In this document: positions 24,646-35,584 of the stretch, one piece after another
How positions within the stretch are numbered: position 1 is the stretch's first letter
Layout of the letters: every line of letters begins with the position of its first letter
Assembly (NCBI GenBank): GCA_013285425.1
Contig: CP053447.1
Coordinates: 312,954-376,953 of the forward strand
Origin: Ignavibacteriota bacterium
Lineage (GTDB): Bacteria > Bacteroidota > Ignavibacteria > Ignavibacteriales > Ignavibacteriaceae
Length of the DNA stretch: 64,000 nucleotides
Direction of reading: 5' to 3'
The notes under the pieces: model-generated
Database searches by the model: none
Seen by the model: only the letters and a program-made list of their open reading frames with translations
What the model was told of the DNA's origin: nothing
Position numbers and translations under genes: made by a program

Positions 24646-26808
24646 TTATTGTGAATTAACTACTAAAACGGGGCAGGGGGCATTGTTAAGAATTCTTTCT
24701 ACCCGAGGTCCAAGATAAAGTTTATCTGTCCCCGGTCTTACAGCAGTTCCGAGAATGATTAAATCAGAATTACTTTCTTTCGCCATTTTTAGAATAGCTT
24801 TATCAGGTTCTTCACCAATTTTTATTTCAGCAAAAGAATTGACATTAAAAGATTCACCTAACTTTTTCAATTCTTCTACTGTCTGATTAGCAAAAGTTAA
24901 TCTCCTTTCTCTAAGGCTGCCTTCAATATCCAAAGCTGAATACCCCAGCTTGCTTTCAACAACATTTAAAATATGAACCTGATCCTGCTCGAGATTTGCA
25001 ATTCCAAATGCAACTTCGGCTGCATGCTTTGATGCTTTGCTTCCGTTTGTGGGTACCAAGATATTACAGGGTTTCCAATCTTCAGATATTTCACTTCTCT
25101 GAACAACAATACTTATGCAAGGGGATAACCTGACAAGATTATCAACAATAGGATTAAACAGCATATCAGAATTTTTATTTCTTTCAGTTGCACCAACTAT
25201 AAGCAGATCGTAATCTTTTTTTACTTCCTCAAGAATGCTTTCGAGCGGATTGTTACTGACAACAACCTTTTTTGTAACAGGCATCTGTGTAAATGACTCG
25301 CCAAGCATATTAAGATATTGCATGCTTGCAGTTTTTTTGTCTTCAGTTGAAATAGTAAATAGTGTAACACTCAAATCGGTTTTTCTGCTTAGTCTTTCAA
25401 TTATTCTGGCTTCGATTAGCTTTGTTGGAGTTGATTGATTTACCTCTCTTGTTCTGACAGGCAGAAGAACACGATGAATCTTATTCAAAATATTGTCTTT
25501 TAACTGCTCTTCCTTTTCAAGCCTTTTTATTTCTGCTTCCTCAATCTTAACGTGCTTTAGAGTCCATCTAAGCATAAACGGAGCCATAAGAGAAGTAACA
25601 ACCGACATAATTATAATAAGAGAAAAAATCTCCTGTGAAATAATTCCAACTGATAATCCGATAGTAGCGATGATTATTTGAATTGCGCCGCGTGCGTTTA
25701 ATCCGGCACTAAATGATAAAGCTGTCCAATGATCGCTCTTTCCATATAAACGTGCACCAAGATAAACTCCGGCAATTTTACTGACAGTAGCTACAGTAAT
25801 CAATCCAAGACCAAGGACCAATAGATCAGGTTCTAACAAAGGAGTAAGATTTACTTTTAAACCCGCGGCTGCAAAAAAGATCGGTGCAAAAATTCCAAAA
25901 GTAATGCTTTCTAATCTGTCGATTGATTCTTCAGGAATAGCAGGTATCCGGGAAAACACAATACCTGCAACAAATGCACCAAGCACTGCTTCTAATCTTA
26001 ATGATTGAGCGATTGCTCCGAGTCCCACACTGAATAAAATTAAAATTGTCAAAAATTTATATTGACTTTGGATTGAGTTTTGTGCAAAACTGATTGTTTT
26101 TGCTGCAATCCATTTACCAGCAACAAAACTTACTGAAATAAACAGTGCGACTTTTCCGATAGAGAATAAAACATTCTGTGCAGTTATAACTCCAAATTCT
26201 ATTAGTCCAAGTACTATTGATAAAACAATCCACGCCGCAGTATCGTCTATCATACCCGCAGCTATTGTGATTTGACCGATATCTCTTCGGATTAAATTTA
26301 AGTCAATTAATACTTTTGCAATTACAGGTATTGATGAAACTGAAATTGCAGTAGCAATAAACAAAGAAAAGACAATTCTTTTTGATGGGTCAATTAATAA
26401 CGAATCCGGTATAAGAAAGCAAAATCCAAAGCCAAGGATCAATGGTAAAATCAAACCACCTATGGCAGTTCCAAAAGCTTTTTTGGAATGATGCTTTATC
26501 AGAGCAAGATCGGTTTCAAGTCCTGTTATCAATAGCAGCAGCATCGCTCCGATTAAACTTACTACCTCAAGCAGGTTAGTTCCGTCTATTGATTGAACGG
26601 ACATAAAATTTGAAAATCCCGGGATTGCCCCAAGCAGCGAAGGACCTAAGATAACACCAGCAAGTATTTCGCCAATTACACTTGGCTGTCCGATTTTTAA
26701 AAATAATTCTCCAAGTATTCTTGCAAAAAGCAGCAGCAAAAAAAACTGAAAAAGCAGATTCAAAATATCGTTATGAAAGGATGCTGCTATCATTTGGTTT
26801 TCTATCAA
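24646..26808 (-). CDS. Cation:proton antiporter (CPA2/Kef type) with two C-terminal Usp domains
   Basis: Residues ~1-420 form a 12-13-helix Na+/H+ exchanger domain, with ILAGVILGPSLLG near the start, a DDTAAW segment holding the paired acidic residues, and GLNARGAIQI. Two universal-stress-protein domains follow (~435-565 and ~575-720). Each has the ATP-loop pattern GxxxR/K...S (VGATERNKNSDMLF, LGTAVRPGTDKLYLG). Such fusions exchange sodium or potassium for protons at the inner membrane, perhaps under nucleotide control. The start ATG is followed by a second M at codon 6; either is possible. Confidence 0.9.
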   Translation of the reverse strand: MIENQMIAASFHNDILNLLFQFFLLLLFARILGELFLKIGQPSVIGEILAGVILGPSLLGAIPGFSNFMSVQSIDGTNLLEVVSLIGAMLLLLITGLETDLALIKHHSKKAFGTAIGGLILPLILGFGFCFLIPDSLLIDPSKRIVFSLFIATAISVSSIPVIAKVLIDLNLIRRDIGQITIAAGMIDDTAAWIVLSIVLGLIEFGVITAQNVLFSIGKVALFISVSFVAGKWIAAKTISFAQNSIQSQYKFLTILILFSVGLGAIAQSLRLEAVLGAFVAGIVFSRIPAIPEESIDRLESITFGIFAPIFFAAAGLKVNLTPLLEPDLLVLGLGLITVATVSKIAGVYLGARLYGKSDHWTALSFSAGLNARGAIQIIIATIGLSVGIISQEIFSLIIIMSVVTSLMAPFMLRWTLKHVKIEEAEIKRLEKEEQLKDNILNKIHRVLLPVRTREVNQSTPTKLIEARIIERLSRKTDLSVTLFTISTEDKKTASMQYLNMLGESFTQMPVTKKVVVSNNPLESILEEVKKDYDLLIVGATERNKNSDMLFNPIVDNLVRLSPCISIVVQRSEISEDWKPCNILVPTNGSKASKHAAEVAFGIANLEQDQVHILNVVESKLGYSALDIEGSLRERRLTFANQTVEELKKLGESFNVNSFAEIKIGEEPDKAILKMAKESNSDLIILGTAVRPGTDKLYLGPRVERILNNAPCPVLVVNSQ

Positions 26809-27048
26809 GTCCTTGGTTTATTTTTTTTATAATGAAAAAATGAAATAACAATTACTGAATTTAAGGTGTAAATTACTTAAAAGAACAATTATAATAAACG
26901 AAGGTCAAAAGCTGGCTTAATCACTTATTTTTTTTGTTGAAAATTAAAGAATATGAAAGCCGAACATTTCACTTCCATTTTACATTTAACTAATTTTGAT
27001 AAGTAAAATAAAGAGAATTTTGAACTAATTTAGAAAAATCAGGAGTAA

Positions 27049-28347
<1,299 letters not shown>

Positions 28348-28421
28348 AAATTTGTGCTTTAGTTTAGTTTTTCTTGTTATAACCTGAAAAAGAAAAATTA
28401 AAGAATTTAATATCCAGTTTT

Positions 28422-28472
28422 GCAGGAGTTTACGACCGGGAAATTATTTTTTAGTCTCAGAAGTTCTCCTGC
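28422..28472 (+). other. Hairpin-forming segment upstream of glnA
   Basis: GCAGGAG (28422-28428) can pair with CTCCTGC (28466-28472) around a 37-base arm that includes TACGACCGGG. It lies 130 bases before glnA and 75 bases after eno. It could be part of a leader RNA or a loose terminator for eno; there is no clear T run right after it. I do not recognise a riboswitch class. Confidence 0.3.
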
Positions 28473-28602
28473 TGCAATAAAGGGGAACTATAACAATAAT
28501 TATTTAAGTATTGTTTCTTATGCAAAAGAGCTGTCAGATAGATCAGCTTTTAAAATAACATTATTATTTCTAAAATTATTTATAAACAACTAAGAGATTA
28601 TC

Positions 28603-29985
28603 ATGGCTATTAACTATCTTGAAAACAGTAAACAAATTATTAAAAAAAATAAAATTGAATTTGTTGATCTGAAAGCAATAGATTTATCCGGAAGACTTCA
28701 TCATATAACTCTTCCTGTTTATCCTGATGTTCTGGATAAATTGATAAATGAAGGAGTGGGGTTTGATGGCTCCAGTTATGGATTCAGAAAAGTTGAAAAC
28801 AGCGATATGATTTTAATACCCGATCTTTCAACAGCTAGAATTGACCCATTTCGCGAAGCACCAACATTAAGTTTTTATTCCCATATTGTTCTAACTGATG
28901 AAAAGAGAAGTCCATTCAGTCAGGATGGAAGATATCTTGCAAAAAAAGCTGAAGAACTTTTAAAGAAAACAACCGGGGCGGACAAATCATTATGGGGACC
29001 TGAGTTTGAATTCTATATCTTCTCTAAAGTAGAATACGACACAAGAACAGAATCTTCATATTACCGCATTGAAAGTGAAGAAGAATTTTATAAAAAAGGA
29101 TATCACGCCGCAAATCCATTTGATGAGTTTGATGATTTTAGAGACGAAGCCTGTAAACTTTTAAGAGCACAGGGAGTTGAAGTAAAATATCATCATCACG
29201 AAGTTGGTGAAAAAGGACAGCAGGAAATTGAAACTTATTTTAGTGATTTATTAACAACAGGCGATAATATTGTAACAGCTAAGTATATTCTCTTCAACTA
29301 TGCTAAACAAAAAGGACTTAACATTACCTTTATGCCTAAACCAATGTTTCAACAGGCTGGTAACGGAATGCACCTGCATTTTTACCTGACTAAAAAAGGA
29401 AAGAATGCATTTTATAAAAAAGGTGAGTATGGAAATATAAATGAACTTGGCAGATATTTTATCGGCGGAATGTTAAAGCACGGACCCGCACTTGCAGCAT
29501 TTACCAATCCAAGTACAAACTCTTATAAAAGGTTAGTTCCGGGATTTGAAGCACCGGTTGCATTAACCTATGGACAAGGTAACAGGGCAAGTGCAATAAG
29601 AATTCCAAAATATATTTCTAATCCGGAGGAAACAAGATTTGAATACCGTCCGCCAGATGCTACTGCAAATCCATATTACTGCACTATTGCTATGCTATTA
29701 GCCGGTATAGATGGAGTTGTTAATAAAATTGATCCGATAAAAGAAGGATATGGTCCAATTGATAAGAATTTTCTTGATCCAAGTTATACCGAAAAAGTTC
29801 ACTTTCTGCCGAGAAATCTTGAAGAAGCTTTGGATGCATTGGCAGTTGATAATGATTTCTTAAAACGCGGAGGAATTTTTACAGATGAACTGCTTGATCA
29901 ATGGGTCAAAATTAAAAATGAAGAAATTCATTCTATAAACACTATGCCGCATCCATTCGAATTTAAGATGTATTTCAATCTTTAA
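28603..29985 (+). CDS. glnA: Glutamine synthetase, type I
   Basis: Makes glutamine from glutamate, ammonia and ATP. Visible motifs: GVGFDGSSYGF, GPEFEFYIF with metal-binding Glu, GEKGQQEIE, the ATP loop MPKPMFQQAGNGMHLH (normally KPxxxxxGSGMH), NPSTNSYKRLVPG, and RASAIRIP. At the site where adenylylated enzymes have KNLYDLP, this protein has DKNFLDPSY, so the modified tyrosine is missing. Length 460 is close to the family norm. A hairpin terminator follows. Control by adenylylation is therefore unlikely. Confidence 0.93.
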   Translation: MAINYLENSKQIIKKNKIEFVDLKAIDLSGRLHHITLPVYPDVLDKLINEGVGFDGSSYGFRKVENSDMILIPDLSTARIDPFREAPTLSFYSHIVLTDEKRSPFSQDGRYLAKKAEELLKKTTGADKSLWGPEFEFYIFSKVEYDTRTESSYYRIESEEEFYKKGYHAANPFDEFDDFRDEACKLLRAQGVEVKYHHHEVGEKGQQEIETYFSDLLTTGDNIVTAKYILFNYAKQKGLNITFMPKPMFQQAGNGMHLHFYLTKKGKNAFYKKGEYGNINELGRYFIGGMLKHGPALAAFTNPSTNSYKRLVPGFEAPVALTYGQGNRASAIRIPKYISNPEETRFEYRPPDATANPYYCTIAMLLAGIDGVVNKIDPIKEGYGPIDKNFLDPSYTEKVHFLPRNLEEALDALAVDNDFLKRGGIFTDELLDQWVKIKNEEIHSINTMPHPFEFKMYFNL

Positions 29986-30011
29986 TCAGATTTCTGTTTT
30001 TCGTTTTAATC

Positions 30012-30050
30012 ACCCGTTAACTAAAGTGTTAACGGGTTTTTTATTTTTTT
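30012..30050 (+). terminator. Rho-independent terminator after glnA
   Basis: ACCCGTTAAC (30012-30021) pairs with GTTAACGGGT (30028-30037) around a six-base loop and runs into TTTTTATTTTTTT. It begins 27 bases after the glnA stop. The rest of the 386-base gap to 30372 shows no gene. Confidence 0.9.
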
Positions 30051-30371
30051 ATTTGCGCAATTTATCAATCTTAAGTGCAGTTAGTATTCTTAAAGAAGTT
30101 TGTTTTTTGCATTCTGAATATTTTTAATCCTATTTGTTATACTAATACGATCTGACAGAAGATTATTTTCGTCATTCTAAACTTCCAATATCACTCCAAA
30201 GAGATTTTGGGTAATTAAGATAAGTGAATTTTTGGCTTAAGATTGAGAGAAAAAATTTTTATGATAAAACAAATTCCACTTGTGTGATCCGTTACACCAT
30301 TTATCCTTATTTAGATTAAGTAAAAATAAAAGAGTATATTTGTCCTTAAGATATAATAAAGTAATTAAGGT

Positions 30372-31238
30372 ATGAATAAAGTAAGTATTAGAAACGGAAT
30401 TTTTGCTTTTCTATTAGTGCTAATTTTAATGCCGATTGGGCACGCATTAATGGTATTAAATGATGAGCTTTTAGCAGATCAGAAATATATTGGAGCTATC
30501 GCTATGGGGATATTAGGAATTGTTTTGCTTGTCCTTGGAGTCAAAACAAAATCCAACCAGACAGTTGCTACGATTCTTGGCTTTTTAGGAGCTATACTGG
30601 TATGGACAGGCTGGGTGGAGTTCTCGTTTATGTGGATTGCTGAGAAAGAAAATGTAGCTAATCTTGTTAAAGGAGATACAATTATTACCAAGCGGGAATA
30701 TCTTGTTATGTTATCTTCACTGGGTATTTTAATGACGATGACATTTTACTTCTTGTTTACAAGAACAAACTGTACGTTTTTTATCTGGTTCCAAAAGGTT
30801 TTTGGGTTCAGGGAAGACATCTTGACTCAAACAGGTTATAAAAAGCCAAATGCAGTAGTTGTATTTGGTGAAACAATTATGATTGTATGGTTCTTCTATA
30901 TTCTTTTATTAATTGTTTATGATGATCAAATTGCCGGCGATCATCACTGGGCAACTCTTGCTGTTGCTTGGGGTTCTTTGCTCTGGTCTGTATATCTGAT
31001 TAACCGACTACTTAGAATAATGTCTTTTGATTATGCAATACGGTATGCGGTACCAACAGTTATAATTTTCTGGAATTTTATTGAGATCATTGGTCGTTGG
31101 GGATTATTTGAAGAGATTTGGGTGCATCCTTTAGAATACTGGTTTGAAGTTTCCTTATTCTTTGTTTCATTAGCAGTGCTCTTATTTATTATTATAAAAA
31201 ATCCCTCTTTTAACAGAGATAGAAAAATGACTACTTAA
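30372..31238 (+). CDS. Polytopic membrane protein, unknown function
   Basis: 288 residues with seven or eight hydrophobic helices. Soluble loops contain EYLVMLSS and FREDILTQTGYKKPNAV; tryptophan-rich stretches are common near the C-terminus. I recognise no family motif. A TATAAT at 30352-30357 and a TAAGG before the ATG suggest its own promoter. It stands alone. Confidence 0.75.
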   Translation: MNKVSIRNGIFAFLLVLILMPIGHALMVLNDELLADQKYIGAIAMGILGIVLLVLGVKTKSNQTVATILGFLGAILVWTGWVEFSFMWIAEKENVANLVKGDTIITKREYLVMLSSLGILMTMTFYFLFTRTNCTFFIWFQKVFGFREDILTQTGYKKPNAVVVFGETIMIVWFFYILLLIVYDDQIAGDHHWATLAVAWGSLLWSVYLINRLLRIMSFDYAIRYAVPTVIIFWNFIEIIGRWGLFEEIWVHPLEYWFEVSLFFVSLAVLLFIIIKNPSFNRDRKMTT

Positions 31239-31931
31239 AGTATTCCCATTTCTTTTGCTTAAACAATAACCACTTCTTTGTTGCTTTAGAGTTTGGATTA
31301 AGCAATTCAAAGAACTTGATTTTAAAAATAGACCTCATTATCGGAATAAAAATATATTTAGAACTTCAGTTAATACTTATTCTATCAGTTTAATTTATCC
31401 TATAAACTGTTGTTATTTCGTATTGATAATTTTATCTGCGAAAGGTCAATCTTTAATTATCAATTGAATTTTTAGGAATGTATAAAGGAGCATCTTAAAA
31501 AATCTCCCCAAAAGTTTTTAACATATATTAATCTAGGGTCTGAGTTAAATTCTTTCCGGTTTTCTGACTTATCTGATAATCTCTTTAATCAATTTTATTT
31601 GAATCTCCAGGAATGCTTGTTGAATACATTTTTATTCAATCACATTAAATGGATTAAATAAAATTCTTAATCTGCAAAACAATATTTCTAAACCAAAAGT
31701 AGCGCTCGAGACTTTATAAGCAGCAGAATACACCTTGAAACAAATCAAAATATCTAACCCGTGGAAAAAGATTTCAAAAAAATATCCGTTGCTTATCAAC
31801 TTAGGGGACAATTATATCTAAAATAACAAATGATATTACAACCTTCTTACAAATAACTGACAAGCAAATCTTTTCTGCGTTTTAACTTTCAAGTGAAATT
31901 AATTTAAAACAACAATCAAAACGGAGGCACA
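31239..31931. other. 693-base gap without a recognisable gene
   Basis: No open frame, RNA gene or strong hairpin is seen. Only the GGAGG at 31925 before the next ATG stands out. A loose 11-base-spaced pair, CTTACA-aataa-CTGACA, lies at 31846-31862, 70 bases before the HEAT gene. The gap is much longer than usual in this window, so it may hold a long 5' leader or decayed DNA. Confidence 0.5.
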
Positions 31932-32387
31932 ATGTTAACTTCAAAATATTTGAAAAGCTTATCTGCAATTTTATTGTTACTAATTGTATTTGCTGGAAGT
32001 ATATCAGCTCAAGTTGATGATCAGGCAAATAAAGTTATAAGTAAAAAAACAATTGAAAGCTTGATTCAGGGATTGGAGATTGATAATGATGGGCTGCAAT
32101 CAAGCTGTGCTTATTGGCTTGGAGAATACAAAATAACTGAAGCGGTAGTTCCATTACAAAAACTATTAAGTCAAGATGAGAGCGAAGCTGTCAGAATAAG
32201 TGCAGCACTCGCTTTATTTAAATTGGGTACACCAATAGCAATTCATTCGTTAAAAGGAGCTATTAGATTTGATGAAAGTGAAAGAGTAAGGAGATTTTCC
32301 TCTATTTTCTATTCGGCATATCTGGATCAATTAAAAGAAAATGAAAATCAAATTGAGGAAAAAGGCTGGCTTGCAAGAAAAAATTAA
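31932..32387 (+). CDS. Small exported HEAT-repeat protein
   Basis: A signal peptide (LSAILLLLIVFAGSISAQ) is followed by ~125 residues with two or three HEAT-like helical pairs (LQSSCAYWLGEY, AVRISAALALFKLG, RVRRFSSIFYSAY). Size and layout match the gene at 12323 (both about 150 residues, same repeat phasing), so they are probably paralogs. The GGAGG site fixes the start. Function unknown; periplasmic scaffold is a guess. A terminator follows directly. Confidence 0.8.
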   Translation: MLTSKYLKSLSAILLLLIVFAGSISAQVDDQANKVISKKTIESLIQGLEIDNDGLQSSCAYWLGEYKITEAVVPLQKLLSQDESEAVRISAALALFKLGTPIAIHSLKGAIRFDESERVRRFSSIFYSAYLDQLKENENQIEEKGWLARKN

Positions 32388-32407
32388 ATTGCCTGAAAAA
32401 CTAACTG

Positions 32408-32438
32408 AGCCTGCATTAGATTAGTGCAGGCTTTTTTA
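32408..32438 (+). terminator. Rho-independent terminator after the HEAT gene
   Basis: AGCCTGCA (32408-32415) pairs with TGCAGGCT (32425-32432) and is followed by TTTTTA. The remaining ~280 bases up to the convergent ABC gene at 32717 show no gene. Confidence 0.9.
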
Positions 32439-32716
32439 TTGCTGTGGTTTTAGATTTTTATAGTACTCTGATAACTTGATTAAAATTTCCCACTGCAGCT
32501 CAAATATAATTCTTACTAAAATTCAATCAATAAAGAATAATTAAAATGTTCAATTAAAAGTTTTAAAGTAGTAATAGACGTTGCAGTTAATTAGAGAGGA
32601 ATATGATAAGAAAAACGCTCTTCATTCTGCTTACTACAGGCAAATTAGAAACAGAATATTTCTGATAAATGTTCAATAATAATAATTCAAGTCCCGCAGA
32701 GAGCAGGCAGATTATT

Positions 32717-33400
32717 TTAAGCATTAATAATTCTACCATCCTCTAAATAAATTATTCTATGAGCATATTCTTTCAGACGAAGATCGTGACTTACAACTAT
32801 CACACATTTATTATTTGCTTTTGCGTAGGTATTAAGCCACTCTATTATTATTGAACCATTTTCTGTATCGAGACTTGCAGTAGGTTCATCTGCTAAAATT
32901 AAGTCAGCATTATTTGCGATTGCTCTTGCAACAGCTACTCTTTGTTTTTCTCCCTGACTCATTGTTGTTGGTAGTTTATGAGCAAGATATTCGATATTCA
33001 ATTCTCTAAAAATATTTTCTGCAATTCTTCTGACTTCTCTTTTACTCTTAGAAGCGAACCTTAAAACGAGTTCAACATTTTGTAAAGCTGTAAGCGAATC
33101 AATCAATAAAAAAGTCTGAAATATAAAACCGATCTTTTCTGCTCTGAGTTTTTGCAATTCTGAAACTGTAAAAGAGTCGATTGTTTTTCCGAATAAACTA
33201 ATTATTCCTTCAGAGGGTTTGAGCAGTCCGGCTATTAATGTGAGTAGAGTTGTTTTTCCACTTCCACTTGGTCCTAAAAACAAAACAAGCTCACCGTGAC
33301 TGACATTTAATGTAATATCTTTTACTCCAACTGAAGAATGTGCATTTATCTTGTAAGTTTTGCTCACACTCTGAAGTGAAACAATATTTTTATCTTTCAT
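32717..33400 (-). CDS. ABC transporter ATP-binding protein (LolD/MacB-like)
   Basis: Walker A is GPSGSGKTT, the Q loop FQTF, the signature MSQGEKQR (serine-variant of LSGGQ) and Walker B LILADEPTASLD, then SHD with the switch histidine. The closest type is LolD/MacB/DevA, which power FtsX-fold permeases. I chose the ATG at 33400 because GAGGTG lies four bases before it; an ATG at 33412 is also in frame. It overlaps the permease gene by 11 bases and is the last gene of the leftward operon. It may drive export or extraction of the lipid made by the operon (inference). Confidence 0.9.
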   Translation of the reverse strand: MKDKNIVSLQSVSKTYKINAHSSVGVKDITLNVSHGELVLFLGPSGSGKTTLLTLIAGLLKPSEGIISLFGKTIDSFTVSELQKLRAEKIGFIFQTFLLIDSLTALQNVELVLRFASKSKREVRRIAENIFRELNIEYLAHKLPTTMSQGEKQRVAVARAIANNADLILADEPTASLDTENGSIIIEWLNTYAKANNKCVIVVSHDLRLKEYAHRIIYLEDGRIINA

Positions 33401-34499
33401 AAAACACCTCAAGAGGATAAATTTTTCTCAACCTGCTTAATGCAATAACAGAACTCAGCACTCCCATAATCAAACCGATTATTAATACTAAAATAATTTG
33501 GGACAGAGTTATGATCGTACTTACTTCAGGAGAAAGTTTCTCGATAATTGATACAAGCGGAAAGTAAAGTACTATACTCAATCCTCCTGAAATCAAGCTG
33601 ATAAAAACAGCCTGCTGAATAATTAATTTTGGCAGAAAGCCTGAAGGTGACCCAAGAATTTTCATAACTGCAAAATCTTTTTTTCTTTCAAGTATATTGA
33701 TTGAAAGTATAAGACTCAAAACTGTTGTTAAAACAATTGCACCAAGTGAAGCAACTGCATAAAGAATGGGAAGAAATCCAGATTCCATTTCCTTAATATT
33801 ATTTTTTAGAAAATCATTGTGATTGTAAATAACAGAGCCGTCAATTAATGTTTGAAGTTCTTTTACTGTATTATCTATATCACTTGTCTTTTTCAGTTTA
33901 ACAAGATAACAAGTAATGATTCCAGGAAATCCTAAAAGTGACTGAGCTTCTGCAAGCGTTGTAAATGCATATTGAATAACAAACGCATTTGTACCGCTGC
34001 TAATTCCACAGACTTTCAATGTGTCTTCAAATATAATTAGCTCATCTCCGACATTAAAACCATTTTTCTGAGCGAATGAATTATCAAGTACAATTTCATT
34101 ATCAGTTTTAACATTTCTTCCTTTGATGAGTTTTGGTGGTCCGCCAAGACCGGTTTCTGTATCATATCCTGCTAAAAAAATAGTAGATCGTTTATTACTG
34201 TTCTTCACTGTAGTAAGCAGAAGTAAAACCGGTGAAACTTCTGTTACGTTCTCATTTTTTTTAATTCTTCCGGTATGATAAGCTGAAAGTATTGAAGTTC
34301 CTCTTAAAATATTGGTTGAGTTTCTTTGAAGTATCCAAAGATCTACTTTATTCTCGCGAATGTATTCAACGGATCCATCAGAAACTCCTTTATAAATTCC
34401 AAAAAGAAAAAGCATCAGTATCATACATAATGCAATTCCGGTTACTGTAAGGATTAGCCTTGTTGGGTGATTAAGTAATATTTTTATTGTATATAACAT
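33390..34499 (-). CDS. ABC transporter permease, FtsX/MacB/DevC type
   Basis: One N-terminal helix (~12-34), a ~215-residue extracytoplasmic domain of MacB type, and three C-terminal helices (~250-275, 295-320, 330-355) with the FtsX motif region ILERKKDFAVMKILGSP. These transporters act by mechanotransmission on lipids, lipoproteins or small molecules rather than by pumping through a pore. It starts two bases after the aldolase-like gene ends and overlaps the ATPase gene, so the three are translationally coupled. No membrane-fusion partner (HlyD/MacA) is encoded nearby. Confidence 0.88.
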   Translation of the reverse strand: MLYTIKILLNHPTRLILTVTGIALCMILMLFLFGIYKGVSDGSVEYIRENKVDLWILQRNSTNILRGTSILSAYHTGRIKKNENVTEVSPVLLLLTTVKNSNKRSTIFLAGYDTETGLGGPPKLIKGRNVKTDNEIVLDNSFAQKNGFNVGDELIIFEDTLKVCGISSGTNAFVIQYAFTTLAEAQSLLGFPGIITCYLVKLKKTSDIDNTVKELQTLIDGSVIYNHNDFLKNNIKEMESGFLPILYAVASLGAIVLTTVLSLILSINILERKKDFAVMKILGSPSGFLPKLIIQQAVFISLISGGLSIVLYFPLVSIIEKLSPEVSTIITLSQIILVLIIGLIMGVLSSVIALSRLRKIYPLEVFYER

Positions 34500-34501
34500 G
34501 A

Positions 34502-35584
34502 TCAGGCAAACATTTCTACTTCTGTTAATAACTTGGATGAAAACTTTTCAAATATTTCCTGAAGATTTTTTCCTGTGATAGTTAGCCCGTGATTTTTTAA
34601 TCCAACTGCTGTTGAAACAGGATTATCAGTCCTGCTTAACAAATCAAGTACTTCCTGGGCAAGTTCGATTGTACCGCAAGGATAATTCTGCCTGGTACAA
34701 AATACTCCGTTTATCCAGGCATGCACATGAATTATCGCACCGATTTCCGGAAAGGCTTTATAGATCATAGAATGTTCAACTGCATCAACTGAAACTCTTG
34801 CTTTCGGATTATAATTTGGAGGCATACTTAATATTGCTTCATGATTTTTATAATCGAAATCTTTAACAAGTAAAATATCTTTCCCGATTAATTGAAGATT
34901 GGATTTATCCACTCCCCTTCCGGTCATCCAGAAAGTGTCGTTGCTTAATTCAGGAATTCTTTCTCTTGCACTCAGATTTCCATAACTGGCTCCGGTTATT
35001 CCATAAATTTTGTAAAGCTGTTTCATTTGCGATTCCGTTAAAAATTCTTTTAACGGAAAAGGTACAGGTAAAACTCCGAGCTTATCTAAAACTTTTCCAT
35101 AATTGCTTATCTGTTTTGTGATTTCACTTCCGTACCAGAATCTTTCAGGAAGATCCTGAACAAATTTGTTATCTGTCGCAAAGTTTGAACTGATGATCGG
35201 TTTTATTTTCTCGTAAATCTCATCTGGATTAAAAAAGATCTGGTAAAAGCCTGCTTCGGGCGTAGTGAAAAAAGTTTCCAGGTTTGGAGTAATATATATT
35301 AAGAGATTAGATAACGATTTTACCAGTGCATTGTATGAAAGAACTTTTATTTTACCTTCTTCTTCAGCGGAAATATTTCCGGAAATAAAAGTTATTACAA
35401 AAAGCGAACGTGATTTTCTCCTTACTGATCTCGGGTTTTCAAGTGTTGCTAAATTCAAAGCATAGTTTGATTGTTCAGTTGTGCCAATCATTTTATCACC
35501 TTTTCTGACACAACCATCAATCAAAGATTCAAGTAAATTTTCTCTGAATGTATTTGAATCATTTCTGACTATTGTAAAATTCAT
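34502..35584 (-). CDS. Class II aldolase/adducin-family protein with unknown N-terminal domain
   Basis: The ATG at 35584 has AAAGGAGA upstream and is preferred over 35611. Residues ~165-360 form the class II aldolase/adducin fold: GASYGNLSARE, WMTGRGVDKS, and the zinc ligands in HVHAW and KNHGLTITG. In this family the zinc helps cleave or dehydrate sugar phosphates (FucA, AraD, MtnB). MtnB-type enzymes act on methylthioadenosine salvage products, and BtaA chemistry releases methylthioadenosine; whether that is the role here is unknown. Residues 1-~150 match nothing I know. The gene overlaps the decarboxylase gene by 26 bases. Confidence 0.8.
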   Translation of the reverse strand: MNFTIVRNDSNTFRENLLESLIDGCVRKGDKMIGTTEQSNYALNLATLENPRSVRRKSRSLFVITFISGNISAEEEGKIKVLSYNALVKSLSNLLIYITPNLETFFTTPEAGFYQIFFNPDEIYEKIKPIISSNFATDNKFVQDLPERFWYGSEITKQISNYGKVLDKLGVLPVPFPLKEFLTESQMKQLYKIYGITGASYGNLSARERIPELSNDTFWMTGRGVDKSNLQLIGKDILLVKDFDYKNHEAILSMPPNYNPKARVSVDAVEHSMIYKAFPEIGAIIHVHAWINGVFCTRQNYPCGTIELAQEVLDLLSRTDNPVSTAVGLKNHGLTITGKNLQEIFEKFSSKLLTEVEMFA

